Shown in pieces: positions 17,615 through 27,184 of a DNA stretch of 64,000 bases (the stretch's first letter is position 1; every line of letters begins with the position of its first letter). Source of the DNA: Actinomycetota bacterium. GTDB taxonomy: Bacteria; Actinomycetota; Nitriliruptoria; Nitriliruptorales; Nitriliruptoraceae. The position numbers and the translations under genes were made by a program. Location of the stretch: positions 62,001-126,000 of the forward strand of contig JAHWKY010000002.1 in NCBI GenBank assembly GCA_019347575.1, in the 5' to 3' direction. The notes beneath the pieces were generated by a model. The model did not search any database. It was given only the letters and a program-made list of their open reading frames with translations, and was not told the origin of the DNA.

Positions 17615-18651
17615 CCGATCGCCCGCGCCCGCCGGGGTAGACGCCCGAGCCGACGCAGACGCTCGGGTGTGCCGGTCCACTTGCGCTGCAGGAGCGACGG
17701 CGACGGGAGCCGGATGTCACGGGCGAGGCGGATCCACGACAGCACGCGGATGAAGACCCACGCCGGGTCGAACTGCCCGCGGAGGAGGCCATGTCGCGCG
17801 GACGTGGGGAAGGCGTGGTGGTTGTTGTGCCACGACTCGCCGAAGCTGAGCAGCGACAGCACCCAGTTGTTGGTGGACAGGTCGCGGCTCTCGAACGGCC
17901 GCTCGCCGAAGAAGTGGCAGATGGAGTTGATGCTCCAGGTGACGTGCTGGAGCACGAACACCCGGACGACCGAGCCCCACAGGAAGGCGGTGAACGCACC
18001 CCACAGCGACCAGGTGACGAGCCCACCGATCAGCGCGGGGGCGACGAACGTGACGAGGGTCAGCCTCGGCCACAGTCGGTCCATCCCCACCATCGTCGGC
18101 TCGTCCTCGAGGTCGGGTGCCCACCGTTCGCCCAGGGTGGTGTTGGGCCGGAACATCCAGCCCATGTGCGCGTGCCACAGACCCCGGAGCGTCCCACGCA
18201 GCCCCGGTTCCTCGACCAGGTGGGGTGAGTGGGGATCGCCGTAGGCATCGGAGTAGGCGTGGTGGCGACGGTGGGTCGCGACCCACTCGATGATCGGGCC
18301 CTGCACGGCGAGGGACCCCGCCAGCGCGAGCAGGAACCGGACCGGCTTCGCGGCTTCGAAGCTACGGTGGGTGAAGAGCCGGTGGTAGCCGACGGTCACC
18401 CCGACGAGGGTGAACAGGTAGAAGGTCAGGAACAGGGCGAGATCGACGGCACTGAGGCCACGCCCCCACAGCAGCGCCCCGGCCACGGCCACGCCGACCA
18501 GCGGGCCGACCGTGAACAGCACGGCCATGCGCCGCTGGAACGCCACCTCGGAGGGGGTGGCGGGGCGGACACCGGGGACTTCCGGTGGACCTTCCTCGGC
18601 GAGGGCACGCGCGACGATGGGGTCGTTGTCGAGGGTGGCGCTGTCGGGCAC
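17611..18651 (-). CDS. Acyl-CoA / fatty-acid delta-9 desaturase (membrane di-iron)
   Basis: This is an integral membrane di-iron desaturase that introduces a cis double bond into fatty acyl chains. The histidine boxes are HRLFTH (90-95), HRRHH (127-131) and SWHNNHHAFP (about 270-280). There are four predicted membrane helices. From GTG 18651 it is 346 residues long, normal for DesC-type enzymes; the open frame upstream is non-coding. The TetR gene follows with a GTGA overlap, and a double 12-bp palindrome precedes the start. Electron donors are not encoded nearby. Confidence 0.9.
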   Translation of the reverse strand: MPDSATLDNDPIVARALAEEGPPEVPGVRPATPSEVAFQRRMAVLFTVGPLVGVAVAGALLWGRGLSAVDLALFLTFYLFTLVGVTVGYHRLFTHRSFEAAKPVRFLLALAGSLAVQGPIIEWVATHRRHHAYSDAYGDPHSPHLVEEPGLRGTLRGLWHAHMGWMFRPNTTLGERWAPDLEDEPTMVGMDRLWPRLTLVTFVAPALIGGLVTWSLWGAFTAFLWGSVVRVFVLQHVTWSINSICHFFGERPFESRDLSTNNWVLSLLSFGESWHNNHHAFPTSARHGLLRGQFDPAWVFIRVLSWIRLARDIRLPSPSLLQRKWTGTPERLRRLGRLPRRARAIG

Positions 18652-18673
18652 GGTCCGTATCTCCGCTCGCTGG

Positions 18674-18707
18674 AACCTACGCCTCCGTAGGTTACGCCAC
18701 CGTAGGT
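18674..18707. promoter_or_regulatory. Double palindromic operator, probable TetR binding site
   Basis: Two copies of the 12-bp palindrome TACGCC(T/A)CCGTA lie at 18678-18689 and 18693-18704, with a period of 15 bp. The first extends to AACCTACG (18674-18681) paired with CGTAGGTT (18686-18693). The site ends about 23 bp upstream of the desaturase start and 17 bp upstream of azlC, so a bound regulator could affect both promoters. Assignment to the coupled TetR protein is inference. Confidence 0.72.
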
Positions 18708-18723
18708 CGAAAGCGAATCGAGC

Positions 18724-19479
18724 GTGCGGACACCGGACCGGCAGACTCCCGCCGTGACCCACGACCGTGAGCCAGCCACGTCGGTCCGCACGTCCGCTGA
18801 GGCGGCACGTGCGGGGGCGGTGGACGTCACCCCGATCCTGATCGGGGTGATCCCCTTCGGGCTGCTGGCCGGCGTGACCGCCACCGACATCGGACTCGGC
18901 GTCCTCGAAGCCAGCGGCTTCTCGGTCATCGTCTTCGCCGGCGCCGCACAGCTGGCAGCGATCGACCTCCTCGGCCGCGACGCGGCGGTGCCGATCGTGA
19001 TCGCGACCGCCCTGATCATCAACCTCCGGATGCTGATGTACGGGGCATCGCTCGCGCCCTACCTCGCGCACGAACCACGGTGGCGCCGTGCCGGCGTGGC
19101 CTACGTGCTCACCGACCAGTCCTACGCGCTGGCAGTGGTGCGTTACGACGCGGGCGAGCCGCTGCGCACACGCATCGCCTACTACCTCGGGGTGGCCGTC
19201 CCCATGTGGCTGTCGTGGCAAGCGGCGACGCTGGTCGGGGCGGCGGCGGGCAACACCATCCCCGAGTCGGTACCGCTGTCGTTCGCCATCCCGCTGATGT
19301 TCCTGGCGCTGCTGCAACCCGCGGTGAAGGACCCAGCGACGACGTGGGCGGCAGTCGTCGCCGGAACGGTGGCCGTGGTCGCCGCACCGCTTCCCGCCAA
19401 CCTCGGTCTGCCGCTGGCTGCGGTCAGCGGCATCGTCGCCGGGACCACGATCAGCTCGCGCCGGCGAGGCACGGCGTGA
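18724..19479 (+). CDS. azlC: AzlC-family branched-chain amino-acid exporter, large subunit
   Basis: This hydrophobic 251-residue protein has the AzlC signature near the first helix (DVTPILIGVIPFGLLAGVTA) and GFSVIVFAGAAQLAAIDLL, with about seven membrane helices. AzlC works with the small protein AzlD to export branched-chain amino acids and analogues; AzlD follows immediately with a GTGA overlap. GTG 18724 is taken as start; GTG 18754 in frame would remove ten non-conserved residues and is also possible. It is divergent from the desaturase across the double operator. Confidence 0.87.
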   Translation: MRTPDRQTPAVTHDREPATSVRTSAEAARAGAVDVTPILIGVIPFGLLAGVTATDIGLGVLEASGFSVIVFAGAAQLAAIDLLGRDAAVPIVIATALIINLRMLMYGASLAPYLAHEPRWRRAGVAYVLTDQSYALAVVRYDAGEPLRTRIAYYLGVAVPMWLSWQAATLVGAAAGNTIPESVPLSFAIPLMFLALLQPAVKDPATTWAAVVAGTVAVVAAPLPANLGLPLAAVSGIVAGTTISSRRRGTA

Positions 19480-19805
19480 GCCTGCGGGAGCGCGCCTGGG
19501 TCGTCATCGTCGCGGTCGGCGTGGGTACCTACGCCATCCGTCTGACGTTCCTGGCGCTGGCCGACCGGATGACCGCGTTGCCGCCCCGAGTGACGTCGGC
19601 GCTGCAGATGATCCCCCCCTCCGCGCTCGCCGCCCTCGTGGCTCCCGCGCTGTTGCGCCCCGCTGGGACGATCGATCTGGCACAGCCGCGGCTGTTGGCC
19701 GGGGCGATCGCGGCGGTCGTCGCGTGGACGACCCGGAGCGTGCTCGGCACCATCGTCGTGGGCATGGTCGTGCTGGTCGCCCTGCAGGAGCTCGGGTGGT
19801 CGTGA
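19476..19805 (+). CDS. azlD: AzlD-family branched-chain amino-acid exporter, small subunit
   Basis: From GTG 19476, which overlaps the azlC stop by four bases, the 109-residue product has three to four membrane helices and the family pattern GVGTYAIRLTFLAL, LPPRVTSALQMIPPSALAAL and GWS end. It is the partner of AzlC. The frame stays open upstream inside azlC, but the overlap, the family length and the conserved Thr-Tyr-Ala-Ile-Arg near residue 20 fix the start. Confidence 0.87.
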   Translation: MSLRERAWVVIVAVGVGTYAIRLTFLALADRMTALPPRVTSALQMIPPSALAALVAPALLRPAGTIDLAQPRLLAGAIAAVVAWTTRSVLGTIVVGMVVLVALQELGWS

Positions 19806-19889
19806 GGAACCTCAGCGGCTCCGCTCACGCCTCCGCGACGAGCCAGGTGAGGACCGCGATGTCCAGCACCTTGACGCGGAGTTCGTCCT

Positions 19890-21650
19890 TCACCTCGACT
19901 CCGCTCGCGCCGCCAACCACCGCATCGATGGTCGCACATCGGGTCCTCCGACGGGGCGTTGCCGGCCACCTCGGACCAGCCGGCCCGGCAGCTCGCCGGT
20001 GTGCTCGCCCTGCGCGTACGTGACCGTCCCGCCGACGATCGTCACCTTGTACCCATCGGCACGCTGGACCAGGCGCTTGCCGCCGGCGGGCAGGTCGAAG
20101 ACCATCTCGGGACGACGTGGCGCGAGGCGGTCGAGGTCGATCACGTTGAGATCGGCGCAGTACCCGGGAGCCAGCACCCCGCGATCGTGCAGGCCGACCG
20201 ACGCGGCGGTGTCGAGGGTGTGGGCCTTGACGAGCCACGGCAGGTCGATCCTGGGACCACGGCTGCGGTCGCGCCCCCAGAAACCGATCAGTGTGGTGGG
20301 GAAGCTGGCGTCGCAGATCGTCCCGACGTGCGCCCCGCCATCGCTGAGGCCGACGACCGTGTCGGGGTGCAGCAGCAGCTCGCGCTGGTCGTCGAGGGTG
20401 GCGTCCGCGTAGTTGAAGACGGGGAAGTACAGCAGCTCGCGTCCGTCGTCCTGCAGCAGCAGGTCGTAGGTCAGCTCCGCGGGAGATCGTTCCTCTCGTG
20501 CGGCTCGCGAGGCGACGCTGTCGTCGGGAGGCGGCTCGTAGTCGGGCGGATCCCCGAGCGGGAAGAGCCGGTCGTAGCGGTCCGCCATGAAGGAGTCGGC
20601 GGCACCGGCCTGCAGGATCCGCGCACGGCGGTCGGGGTCGCGGAGGGCAGCGACCTTGGCATCGTGGTCGAGCTGGCTGACCTCGGCCTGGTAGACGGGG
20701 TTGGCCAGCAGCGGGTGGAGGGTCGCCTGCAGGCCCATCAGGATCCCGATGCCACGGACCGCGACCTGCGCGCACATCGGAAGGCCCTCGTCGGCGGCCG
20801 CGGCGATGAGCGCGAGTTCCTCGCGCCACTGGCCGGGCACGACCGCGCGTTGGTTGAGCGAGACGTGGACCGGCCGGCCGGTGGCGGCCATGCGCCGGAA
20901 CGTCTCGAACTCCGGGGCCAGGTCCTCGAAGTCGGAGATGAGCTCGATGTAGCCGCGCCCCGTGGTCCCCATGGCCTGAGCGAGTCCCACGAGCTCGTCT
21001 CGCTCGGCGCTGAGGCTGGGGGTCAGCTCGCCGGTCGACGCACGGTGGTTGATGGTCCTCGACGTCGAGAACCCCAGCGCGCCGGCGCGCAGCCCGTCGG
21101 CGAGCAGCTCGCCCATCCGAGCCACGTCATCGGGCGTCGCGGGCTCGCGCTCCGCCCCGCGCTCGCCCATGACGTACAGGCGCAGCGGGGCGTGTGGCAC
21201 GAGCACCCCGACGTCGAGGTCGAACCGGCGACGTCCGACCGCATCGAGGTACTCGGGGAACGACTCCCACTCCCACTGGATGCCCTCGTGGAGCGCGGTG
21301 CCGGGGATGTCCTCGACCCCCTCCATCAGCTCGATCAGCGTCGCGTGATCGGCGGGTCGGACCGGGGCGAAGCCCACCCCGCAGTTGCCCATCACCGCGG
21401 TGGTGACCCCGTGCCAGGACGTCGGCGTCAGCTGTGGCGACCACGTGACCATGCCGTCGTAGTGCGTGTGGATGTCGACGAAGCCCGGCGTTACGAGGGC
21501 ACCGTCGGCATCGACCACGCGGTGCGCTGTGCCGACCACCTCCCCGACCGCGCTGATGACCCCGCCGGTGACGGCGACGTCGGCGGCGCGGGGCGGGGCG
21601 CCGGTGCCGTCGAGCACCGTGCCACCACGCACGATGAGGTCGTGGGTCAG
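19890..21650 (-). CDS. N-acyl-D-amino-acid deacylase-like amidohydrolase
   Basis: This is a metal-dependent amidohydrolase of the D-aminoacylase group. It has the beta-sandwich start THDLIVRGGTVLDGTGAPP, the metal motif PGFVDIHTHYD, then GNCGVGFAPVRP, LSDGGAHVGTICDAS and the C-terminal GGTVTYAQGEHTGELPGRLV typical of the family. The natural family start falls at a CTG codon (21650) that has AGGAG eight bases upstream; the only conventional start in frame, GTG 21713, has no ribosome site and would add 21 unmatched residues. Substrate is inferred; related enzymes act on N-acyl-D-amino acids, hydantoins or similar amides. It lies divergent to the pirin gene. Confidence 0.83.
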   Translation of the reverse strand: MTHDLIVRGGTVLDGTGAPPRAADVAVTGGVISAVGEVVGTAHRVVDADGALVTPGFVDIHTHYDGMVTWSPQLTPTSWHGVTTAVMGNCGVGFAPVRPADHATLIELMEGVEDIPGTALHEGIQWEWESFPEYLDAVGRRRFDLDVGVLVPHAPLRLYVMGERGAEREPATPDDVARMGELLADGLRAGALGFSTSRTINHRASTGELTPSLSAERDELVGLAQAMGTTGRGYIELISDFEDLAPEFETFRRMAATGRPVHVSLNQRAVVPGQWREELALIAAAADEGLPMCAQVAVRGIGILMGLQATLHPLLANPVYQAEVSQLDHDAKVAALRDPDRRARILQAGAADSFMADRYDRLFPLGDPPDYEPPPDDSVASRAAREERSPAELTYDLLLQDDGRELLYFPVFNYADATLDDQRELLLHPDTVVGLSDGGAHVGTICDASFPTTLIGFWGRDRSRGPRIDLPWLVKAHTLDTAASVGLHDRGVLAPGYCADLNVIDLDRLAPRRPEMVFDLPAGGKRLVQRADGYKVTIVGGTVTYAQGEHTGELPGRLVRGGRQRPVGGPDVRPSMRWLAARAESR

Positions 21651-21776
21651 CCGCCGCTCTCCTGGAGGCTCCGCGTCGACCGTACCGGGGCGACGTACGT
21701 GCTTGCACTCCACGCGCGCCCGGGAAGTCCTTGCGTGCGCGAGTCGTTACGGTGGATGCTCAACCAGGAGCCCGCT

Positions 21777-22748
21777 GTGCCCGCCGTGACCACCGATCCG
21801 CTCGTCCTGCCCCGCATCGCCAGCCCGGACCTCGCGACGACGGAGTGGCGTCGCGTCAACCGCATCGTGACGGCTCAGCGCACGCTCGAGGGCGAGGGGT
21901 TCGAGGTCCGCCGCCCCTTCCCGGGGGTGATCTCACTGCACGAGGCCGACCCGTTCCTGCTGCTGGATCACATGGGCGGCCGCGAGTTGGCGCCCTACGA
22001 GGCCAAGGGTGCTCCCGACCACCCCCACCGCGGCTTCGAGACCGTCACCTACCTGTTCGACGGCGAGCTCGAACACCGCGACTCGACCGGCAGCGGCGGC
22101 GTCATCTACGGCGGAGACACGCAATGGATGACGGCTGGCGCCGGGATCGTCCACTCCGAGATGCCCACCCACCACATCCTCACGAAGGGTGGGATCGTCG
22201 AGGGCTTCCAGCTGTGGGTGAACCTGCCCCGGACGGACAAGCTCGTCACCCCGCGCTACCAGGACCTGACCCGCAAGGACCTGACGCTGGTCGCCTCGCA
22301 CGACGGGGCGTCGCTGATCCGGATCGTCGCCGGTGAGCTCGGCGGGCACGCCGGACCCGGCAGCACCTACACGCCCATCGTGTACGCGCACGCCTCCGTC
22401 GCTCCGGGTGCCGAACTCCGGCTGCCGTGGCCAAGGGACTTCAACGCGCTCGTCTACTCCCCCGCCGGAACGGGCTTCGCCGGCACGGAGCGCCTCGCCT
22501 TCGGCGAGAGCCAGCTCGTCGTGTTCGGCGAGGGGGACGGCGTGGTCCTCGCCGCGGCGGAGCACCAGCCGACGAACGTCGGCAACCTCGAGGTGCTCCT
22601 GCTCGGCGGAAGGCCCATCCGCGAGCCGATCTTCCACTACGGCCCGTTCGTGATGAACACCCGCGAGGAGGTCCTCACGGCACTGGAGGACTTCCGATCG
22701 GGGCGCATGGGACGGATACCTCCGAAGCACGGCGCGCCGAACCCGTGA
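21777..22748 (+). CDS. Pirin family protein
   Basis: This bicupin protein contains the pirin metal site DHPHRGFETVTYLFDGELEH, with the His/His/Glu pattern, followed by QWMTAGAGIVHSE and EGFQLWVNLP. Pirins bind iron and some act as quercetinases or redox-linked regulators; no specific role can be read here. GTG 21777 has AGGAG seven bases upstream and is preferred over ATG 21756, giving 323 residues. The C-terminus has the usual GPFVMNTREEV. An aldo/keto reductase gene follows after 45 bp and may be cotranscribed. Confidence 0.87.
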   Translation: MPAVTTDPLVLPRIASPDLATTEWRRVNRIVTAQRTLEGEGFEVRRPFPGVISLHEADPFLLLDHMGGRELAPYEAKGAPDHPHRGFETVTYLFDGELEHRDSTGSGGVIYGGDTQWMTAGAGIVHSEMPTHHILTKGGIVEGFQLWVNLPRTDKLVTPRYQDLTRKDLTLVASHDGASLIRIVAGELGGHAGPGSTYTPIVYAHASVAPGAELRLPWPRDFNALVYSPAGTGFAGTERLAFGESQLVVFGEGDGVVLAAAEHQPTNVGNLEVLLLGGRPIREPIFHYGPFVMNTREEVLTALEDFRSGRMGRIPPKHGAPNP

Positions 22749-22793
22749 CCGCGGCACCGTAGGCTCACGCCGTCCCGCGACGAGGAGGCGGCG

Positions 22794-23771
22794 TTGGAGT
22801 ACGTGCGGCTGGGCCGGACCGGCCTGAAGGTGTCGCGGGTCTGGCTCGGGATGATGAGCTACGGCGACCCCGACTGGCGTGACTGGGTGCTCGACGAGGC
22901 CGCGGCGGAAGCGTTCGTCATCCGCGCCCTCGAGGCCGGCATCAACACCTTCGACACCGCCGACATGTACTCGCTGGGGATCTCCGAGAAGGTCACGGGG
23001 AAGCTGCTGCTGAAGCACGCCCCGCGGTCCGAGATCGTCATCGCCACCAAGCTCTTCTTTCCCCACAACGACGAGCCGAACCAGGGCGGGCTGTCGCGCA
23101 AGCACGTCATGGACGCCATCGACGCGTCGCTGCGCCGGCTCGGGACTGACCACGTCGACCTGTACCAGATCCACCGCTTCGACCCCGACGTCCCGGTCGA
23201 GGAGACGATGGCGGCGCTGCACGACGTCGTGCGGGCGGGCAAGGCGCGCTACCTCGGGGCGTCGTCGATGCACGCGTGGCAGTTCGCCAAGATGCAGCGG
23301 GTCGCCGCGGTCAACGGCTGGACCGAGTTCGTCTCGATGCAGCCGCACTACAACCTGCTCTACCGCGAGGAGGAGCGCGAGATGCTCCCCCTGTGCCTCG
23401 ACCAGGGCGTGGGCGTGGTGCCGTGGAGCCCGCTGGCGCGCGGGGTCCTCGCGCGTCCCCGCGACGCTTACGACGACAAGCCGACCGCCCGCGCCGAGAG
23501 CGACGGGTTCACCCCCTACCTGTACGACGAGGCCGCGCTCGAGATCGTGGACCGCGTCGGTCAGGTGGCGGACGAGGTCGGGGCGAGCCGCGCCCAGGTG
23601 GCGCTCTCGTGGGTGCTGCGCAACCCCGCGGTCACCGCCCCGATCGTCGGAGCGACGAAGATGGACCATCTCGAGCAGGCCCTCGGGGCGCTCGACGTGG
23701 TTCTGAGCGACGAGCAGGTCGCACGCCTCGAGGAGCCCTACGTCCCCCGCGAGGTCCGGGGGCACGGTTAG
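22794..23771 (+). CDS. Aldo/keto reductase
   Basis: A 325-residue NADPH-dependent oxidoreductase of the AKR superfamily with a TIM-barrel fold: start MEYVRLGRTGLKVSRVWLGM, catalytic Asp and Tyr in FDTADMYSLG, Lys in VIATKLFF, and the phosphate-binding SQ/R region near PIVGATKMDHL. The TTG start has GAGGAGG seven bases upstream. Its stop abuts the stop of the next, convergent AKR gene (0-bp gap). The two proteins are related but not recent duplicates. The physiological carbonyl substrate is unknown. Confidence 0.88.
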   Translation: MEYVRLGRTGLKVSRVWLGMMSYGDPDWRDWVLDEAAAEAFVIRALEAGINTFDTADMYSLGISEKVTGKLLLKHAPRSEIVIATKLFFPHNDEPNQGGLSRKHVMDAIDASLRRLGTDHVDLYQIHRFDPDVPVEETMAALHDVVRAGKARYLGASSMHAWQFAKMQRVAAVNGWTEFVSMQPHYNLLYREEEREMLPLCLDQGVGVVPWSPLARGVLARPRDAYDDKPTARAESDGFTPYLYDEAALEIVDRVGQVADEVGASRAQVALSWVLRNPAVTAPIVGATKMDHLEQALGALDVVLSDEQVARLEEPYVPREVRGHG

Positions 23772-24734
23772 TTAGTCGACGATGGCGTCGATGCGCTCGA
23801 GCACGTCGTCGGTCAGCTTCGGGAGGACGTCGAGCGCCCCGAGGTTCTCCTCGAGCTGGCTCAGCCTGCTCGCTCCGAGGATCACCGTCGAGACGTTGCG
23901 GTTCGCGGCGCACCACGCGATCGACAGCTGCGCGAGCGAACAACCGAGGTCGTCGGCGACGTCCTTCAGCGCGCGGACCTGCTCGTTGGCGCCCTCGTCG
24001 GTGAGGTAGCGCTGCAGCCACCCGTAGCCCTCGAGGTCGGCACGGCTGCCCTCCGGGATGCCATCGAGGTACTTGCCCGTCAGCAGCCCGGAGGCGAGCG
24101 GACTCCACGTCGTCAGCCCGAGGCCGAGGTCCTCGTAGAGCCTGGCGTACTCCCTCTCGACCTTCTTGCGGGTGAGGATGTTGTACTGCGGCTGCTCCAT
24201 CACCGGCTTGTGCAGGTGGTGGCGCTCCGCGATCTCGTAGGCGGCGCGGATCTCGTCCGCGGACCACTCCGACGTTCCCCAGTAGTGCGCCTTGCCCGCC
24301 GAGACGATGTCGCTCATCGCCCAGACCGTCTCCTCGATCGGGGTCTCGGGGTCGGAGCGGTGGCAGAACAGCAGGTCGACGAAGTCGAGCTGCAACCGCT
24401 CGAGCGAGCCGTCGATGGCCTGGGCCAGGTACTTGCGGTTGAGGGTGTTGCGCATGTTCACGACGTCGCCGTGGATCCCCCAGAACAGCTTGGTCGAGAT
24501 GACGTAGCGCTGTCGGGGCCAGCCGAGCTTCGCGATGACCCTCCCCATCTGCGCTTCAGAGTCACCGCGCTCGTAGGTCTCGGCGTTGTCGAAGAAGTTG
24601 ACGCCGGCGTCGTACGCGGCCTGCATGCACTCGAGGGCGGTGTCGTCGCCGTGCTGCTTGGCGAACGTGACCCACGAGCCGAAGCTGAGCACGCTCACCT
24701 TCAGGCCGGAGCGGCCCAGGCGGCGGTAGGTCAT
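23772..24734 (-). CDS. Aldo/keto reductase, potassium-channel beta-subunit-like group
   Basis: This 320-residue AKR begins [20 protein letters not shown], with active-site motifs FFDNAETY and VISTKLFWG, and resembles the group related to eukaryotic Kv-beta subunits (YRRLG...[10 protein letters not shown]). ATG 24734 is chosen; an in-frame GTG nine bases upstream (24743) is an equally acceptable start. It is tail-to-tail with the AKR gene at 22794. On its own strand, the conserved exported protein gene ends 91 bp upstream, followed by a terminator hairpin. Confidence 0.87.
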   Translation of the reverse strand: MTYRRLGRSGLKVSVLSFGSWVTFAKQHGDDTALECMQAAYDAGVNFFDNAETYERGDSEAQMGRVIAKLGWPRQRYVISTKLFWGIHGDVVNMRNTLNRKYLAQAIDGSLERLQLDFVDLLFCHRSDPETPIEETVWAMSDIVSAGKAHYWGTSEWSADEIRAAYEIAERHHLHKPVMEQPQYNILTRKKVEREYARLYEDLGLGLTTWSPLASGLLTGKYLDGIPEGSRADLEGYGWLQRYLTDEGANEQVRALKDVADDLGCSLAQLSIAWCAANRNVSTVILGASRLSQLEENLGALDVLPKLTDDVLERIDAIVD

Positions 24735-24792
24735 CTCGGTCACGGTCTCCCTCGCGTTCGACGTGCGCTCGAGCCTAACCCTCGAGATGGAG

Positions 24793-24821
24793 CCGTTGAA
24801 CCCGTCGGCCAGGTTCAGCGG
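24793..24821 (-). terminator. Terminator-like hairpin after the gene at 24835
   Basis: CCGTTGAACC (24793-24802) pairs with GGTTCAGCGG (24812-24821), ten positions including one G-T wobble, with a nine-base loop. It lies 13 bp beyond the stop codon of the 24835-26499 gene. Confidence 0.6.
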
Positions 24822-24834
24822 TTCGACCTTCCCC

Positions 24835-26499
24835 TCACTGGTAGCTGACGAACCAGGGGCGCGGATCGCGCGCGTAGGTCTCGGCCGGACCGAGCACCGC
24901 GGGAGTGTCCTCGTCGTAGAAGTTCTTCCACCCGAACCACGTGCCGGGGGGCGCATCGCGGGTGATCGTCGCGTAGGTCCCCACCTTCGAGGCCTGGCTG
25001 CCTTGGCCATCCATCTGGATGAGGACCGCGAGCTCGCCCCGGGAGGTGTCGAGACGAGCACGGTCGCCGATCATCGACCGCTGGAACTGGTGCACGATCA
25101 GCAGCTTCTGCGGCAGCGCCTCCTCCCGGACCAGATCGGCCAGCCACGCCACCATCTGGTTCACCTCGTCGACGTGCACCGATCCGATCTGCCGCAGGTG
25201 GACCTGATCGGGCGTGAGGCGCCACTCCGGATCGAGCGCGAGCCCCACGTGCGGGCGACGCAGGAACTCCTCGTACTCCTTGGCCTGCGTGACGAAATCG
25301 GTGCGCCCGGGCTGGAGGTCGAGGACGACGTAGATCCCCTCGCGCTCAGCGACGTCGATCCACTCGCCGAGACGAGTCCGGTCGGTCCGGCGCGAGTAGT
25401 CGCCACCGGCCCCCGGTCCACCCGCGGCGACGGTCGCGATGATCTCGAACGTCGGGACGACCGGTTCCTCGGCGAGCCCGTCGTACTGCGCGGCGAGATC
25501 CCGGACACGGTCGGCAGCGGCGTCGGGGCCCTGCTCTCCGAGCGCCCCGAGCGCCGCGCTCTCGGTGGCGCCGTACAGCGCCACCAGGCGCCGGTGCGGG
25601 AACAGCACCTGGCCGCCACCCGGTAGCTGCAGCCCACGGCGCACCACGGCCACCTGCCACCTCGCCACCTCAGGGTCCAGCTGCTGCCACGCACCGCTCG
25701 ATCCGACCAAGATCGTGGGCCCAGCGACCGCGCGCAGTCGGTCACCGATCACCGGATCGGCACGCAGGTCGGAGGCGGCCGTGGCCACGACCTCGAAGCC
25801 CGCGGCCCGCGCGACCCAGGCGCTGTCCGCTGCGACGCGGTCGTCGACACGGACCACGGCGATCCCTCGAACCTGAGCGGGGCGCGCCGACCGGAGCAGG
25901 TCGTTCACCTCGGACAGATCGGCGCTGGTGGGTACCGCATCGGCGAACGGATCGGACACCACGCCCGCCGTGGCGGTCTCGGGGACGAGGGTGAGCGCGG
26001 GCCCGAGCCCCCGGCCGATCGGCACCCGCAGCACCGGGACGCCGGAGGGGCCCACTGCCGACCCGACCGCGACGATCAGTTCGGGGCTCAGCCGCGCCGC
26101 GGCGTGCGCGCTCGGCACGAGGGGCGCACGCAGGCGGTTGCCGAGCCACACACCCACCTGGCTCGCCGTCCCATCGGGAGCGGCGACGACGACGATCGGG
26201 GTGCGCGCCAACAGCGTGTCCGTCAGGGCGGCTTCGAGCTCCGCCCGATCCGGCGCTTCGATCCGTGCGAGGTCCTGCGGTTCGGCCAGGACGGGCGGCT
26301 GCCAGATCGGTGTGGTGGGTGACGGCGTGGGACTCAGCGCCGCCACCGCTACGGAGGCGACGGCCGGGCGTCGGGCCGCGACGGAGGCGCTGACATCCCA
26401 GGCCACACCAGCGACGACACCGGCCACCATCACGCTCAGCACGAACCAGCCACGTCGCGTGACGCGGAGCGGTGGGGTGGCGCTGGGTGACGAGGACAC
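24835..26499 (-). CDS. Membrane-anchored conserved protein with a C-terminal putative TIM-barrel domain
   Basis: No characterised function is recognised. Residues 13-35 form a membrane anchor; residues about 70-290 are a divergent Rossmann-like region that could be degenerate CWB2 repeats; residues about 310-554 match the C-terminal half of the CWB2 protein at 42963. Shared blocks, in order, include LGEQ, PTFE, DLQPGR, ALDPEW, VNxxxxxLA, LPQKLL, HQF, MDG, YDED and a terminal SYQ. Alternating strands with acidic residues at strand ends (DLQPGR, LDPEW, YDED) suggest a glycosidase-like barrel, which is inference. Similar actinobacterial lipoproteins are known to me but unassigned. Confidence 0.72.
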   Translation of the reverse strand: MSSSPSATPPLRVTRRGWFVLSVMVAGVVAGVAWDVSASVAARRPAVASVAVAALSPTPSPTTPIWQPPVLAEPQDLARIEAPDRAELEAALTDTLLARTPIVVVAAPDGTASQVGVWLGNRLRAPLVPSAHAAARLSPELIVAVGSAVGPSGVPVLRVPIGRGLGPALTLVPETATAGVVSDPFADAVPTSADLSEVNDLLRSARPAQVRGIAVVRVDDRVAADSAWVARAAGFEVVATAASDLRADPVIGDRLRAVAGPTILVGSSGAWQQLDPEVARWQVAVVRRGLQLPGGGQVLFPHRRLVALYGATESAALGALGEQGPDAAADRVRDLAAQYDGLAEEPVVPTFEIIATVAAGGPGAGGDYSRRTDRTRLGEWIDVAEREGIYVVLDLQPGRTDFVTQAKEYEEFLRRPHVGLALDPEWRLTPDQVHLRQIGSVHVDEVNQMVAWLADLVREEALPQKLLIVHQFQRSMIGDRARLDTSRGELAVLIQMDGQGSQASKVGTYATITRDAPPGTWFGWKNFYDEDTPAVLGPAETYARDPRPWFVSYQ

Positions 26500-26539
26500 G
26501 ACGGCGTAGGGTGCCCGTTCCCAGCGACGATGGCAGGTT

Positions 26540-27184
26540 ATGGCTTCTCGCGACCTCGCTCCCGGGCTCGACCATGGACCCGACGGAGCGCCCCGCTGCT
26601 GGTGGGCGACCAGCGCAGCCGACTACACGGAGTACCACGACGCAGAGTGGGGCTACCCCGTCGGGGACGACGCGCGGCTGTTCGAGAAGCTGTGCCTCGA
26701 GGGGTTCCAATCCGGACTGAGCTGGCTGACGATCCTGCGCAGGCGCCCCGGTTTCCGTGCGGCCTTCCACGGCTTCGACATCGAGAAGGTCGCCCGGATG
26801 GACGGCTCCGACGTCGACCGACTGCTCCAGGACCGCGGCATCATCCGGCACCGCGGCAAGATCGAGGCCACCCTGCAGAACGCGCGAGCGGCGCTCGAGA
26901 TCATCGACGAGCACGGTTCCCTCGCCGGGTACGTGTGGCGCTTCGAACCGTCTCCGGAGGACCGACCTCGCCGCATCGACCACGACACCCTGCTGTCGCT
27001 CACCCAGACGCCGGCATCGCGAGCCCTGGCGAGGGACCTCAAGGACCGAGGCTTCCGCTTCGTCGGTCCGACGACGGCGTACGCGTTCATGCAGGCGATG
27101 GGGCTGGTCAACGACCACCTCGAGGGCTGCTCGATCCGACCCGCCGTCACCGCTGCACGCGACGACTTCGAGGTACCGACGTGA
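26540..27184 (+). CDS. tag: DNA-3-methyladenine glycosylase I
   Basis: This base-excision repair enzyme removes 3-methyladenine from DNA. Zinc ligands are conserved: Cys20 and His33 at the N-terminus (CWWATSAADYTEYHDAEWG) and His193 and Cys197 at the C-terminus (NDHLEGC). The core FEKLCLEGFQSGLSWLTIL is diagnostic of the Tag family. The start is ATG 26540; an ATG at 26530 is in another frame. The aldo/keto reductase gene that follows overlaps the stop by GTGA, so the pair is translationally coupled. No SOS box is seen upstream. Confidence 0.94.
   Translation: MASRDLAPGLDHGPDGAPRCWWATSAADYTEYHDAEWGYPVGDDARLFEKLCLEGFQSGLSWLTILRRRPGFRAAFHGFDIEKVARMDGSDVDRLLQDRGIIRHRGKIEATLQNARAALEIIDEHGSLAGYVWRFEPSPEDRPRRIDHDTLLSLTQTPASRALARDLKDRGFRFVGPTTAYAFMQAMGLVNDHLEGCSIRPAVTAARDDFEVPT

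Noticed and set aside
19825-19920. A 31-codon minus-strand frame ending VKDELRVKVLDIAVLTWLVAEA, just downstream of the amidohydrolase
   Set aside because: The tail looks protein-like, but there is no clear ribosome site and the amidohydrolase already ends with its usual family C-terminus, so neither a separate gene nor a frameshifted extension is supported.
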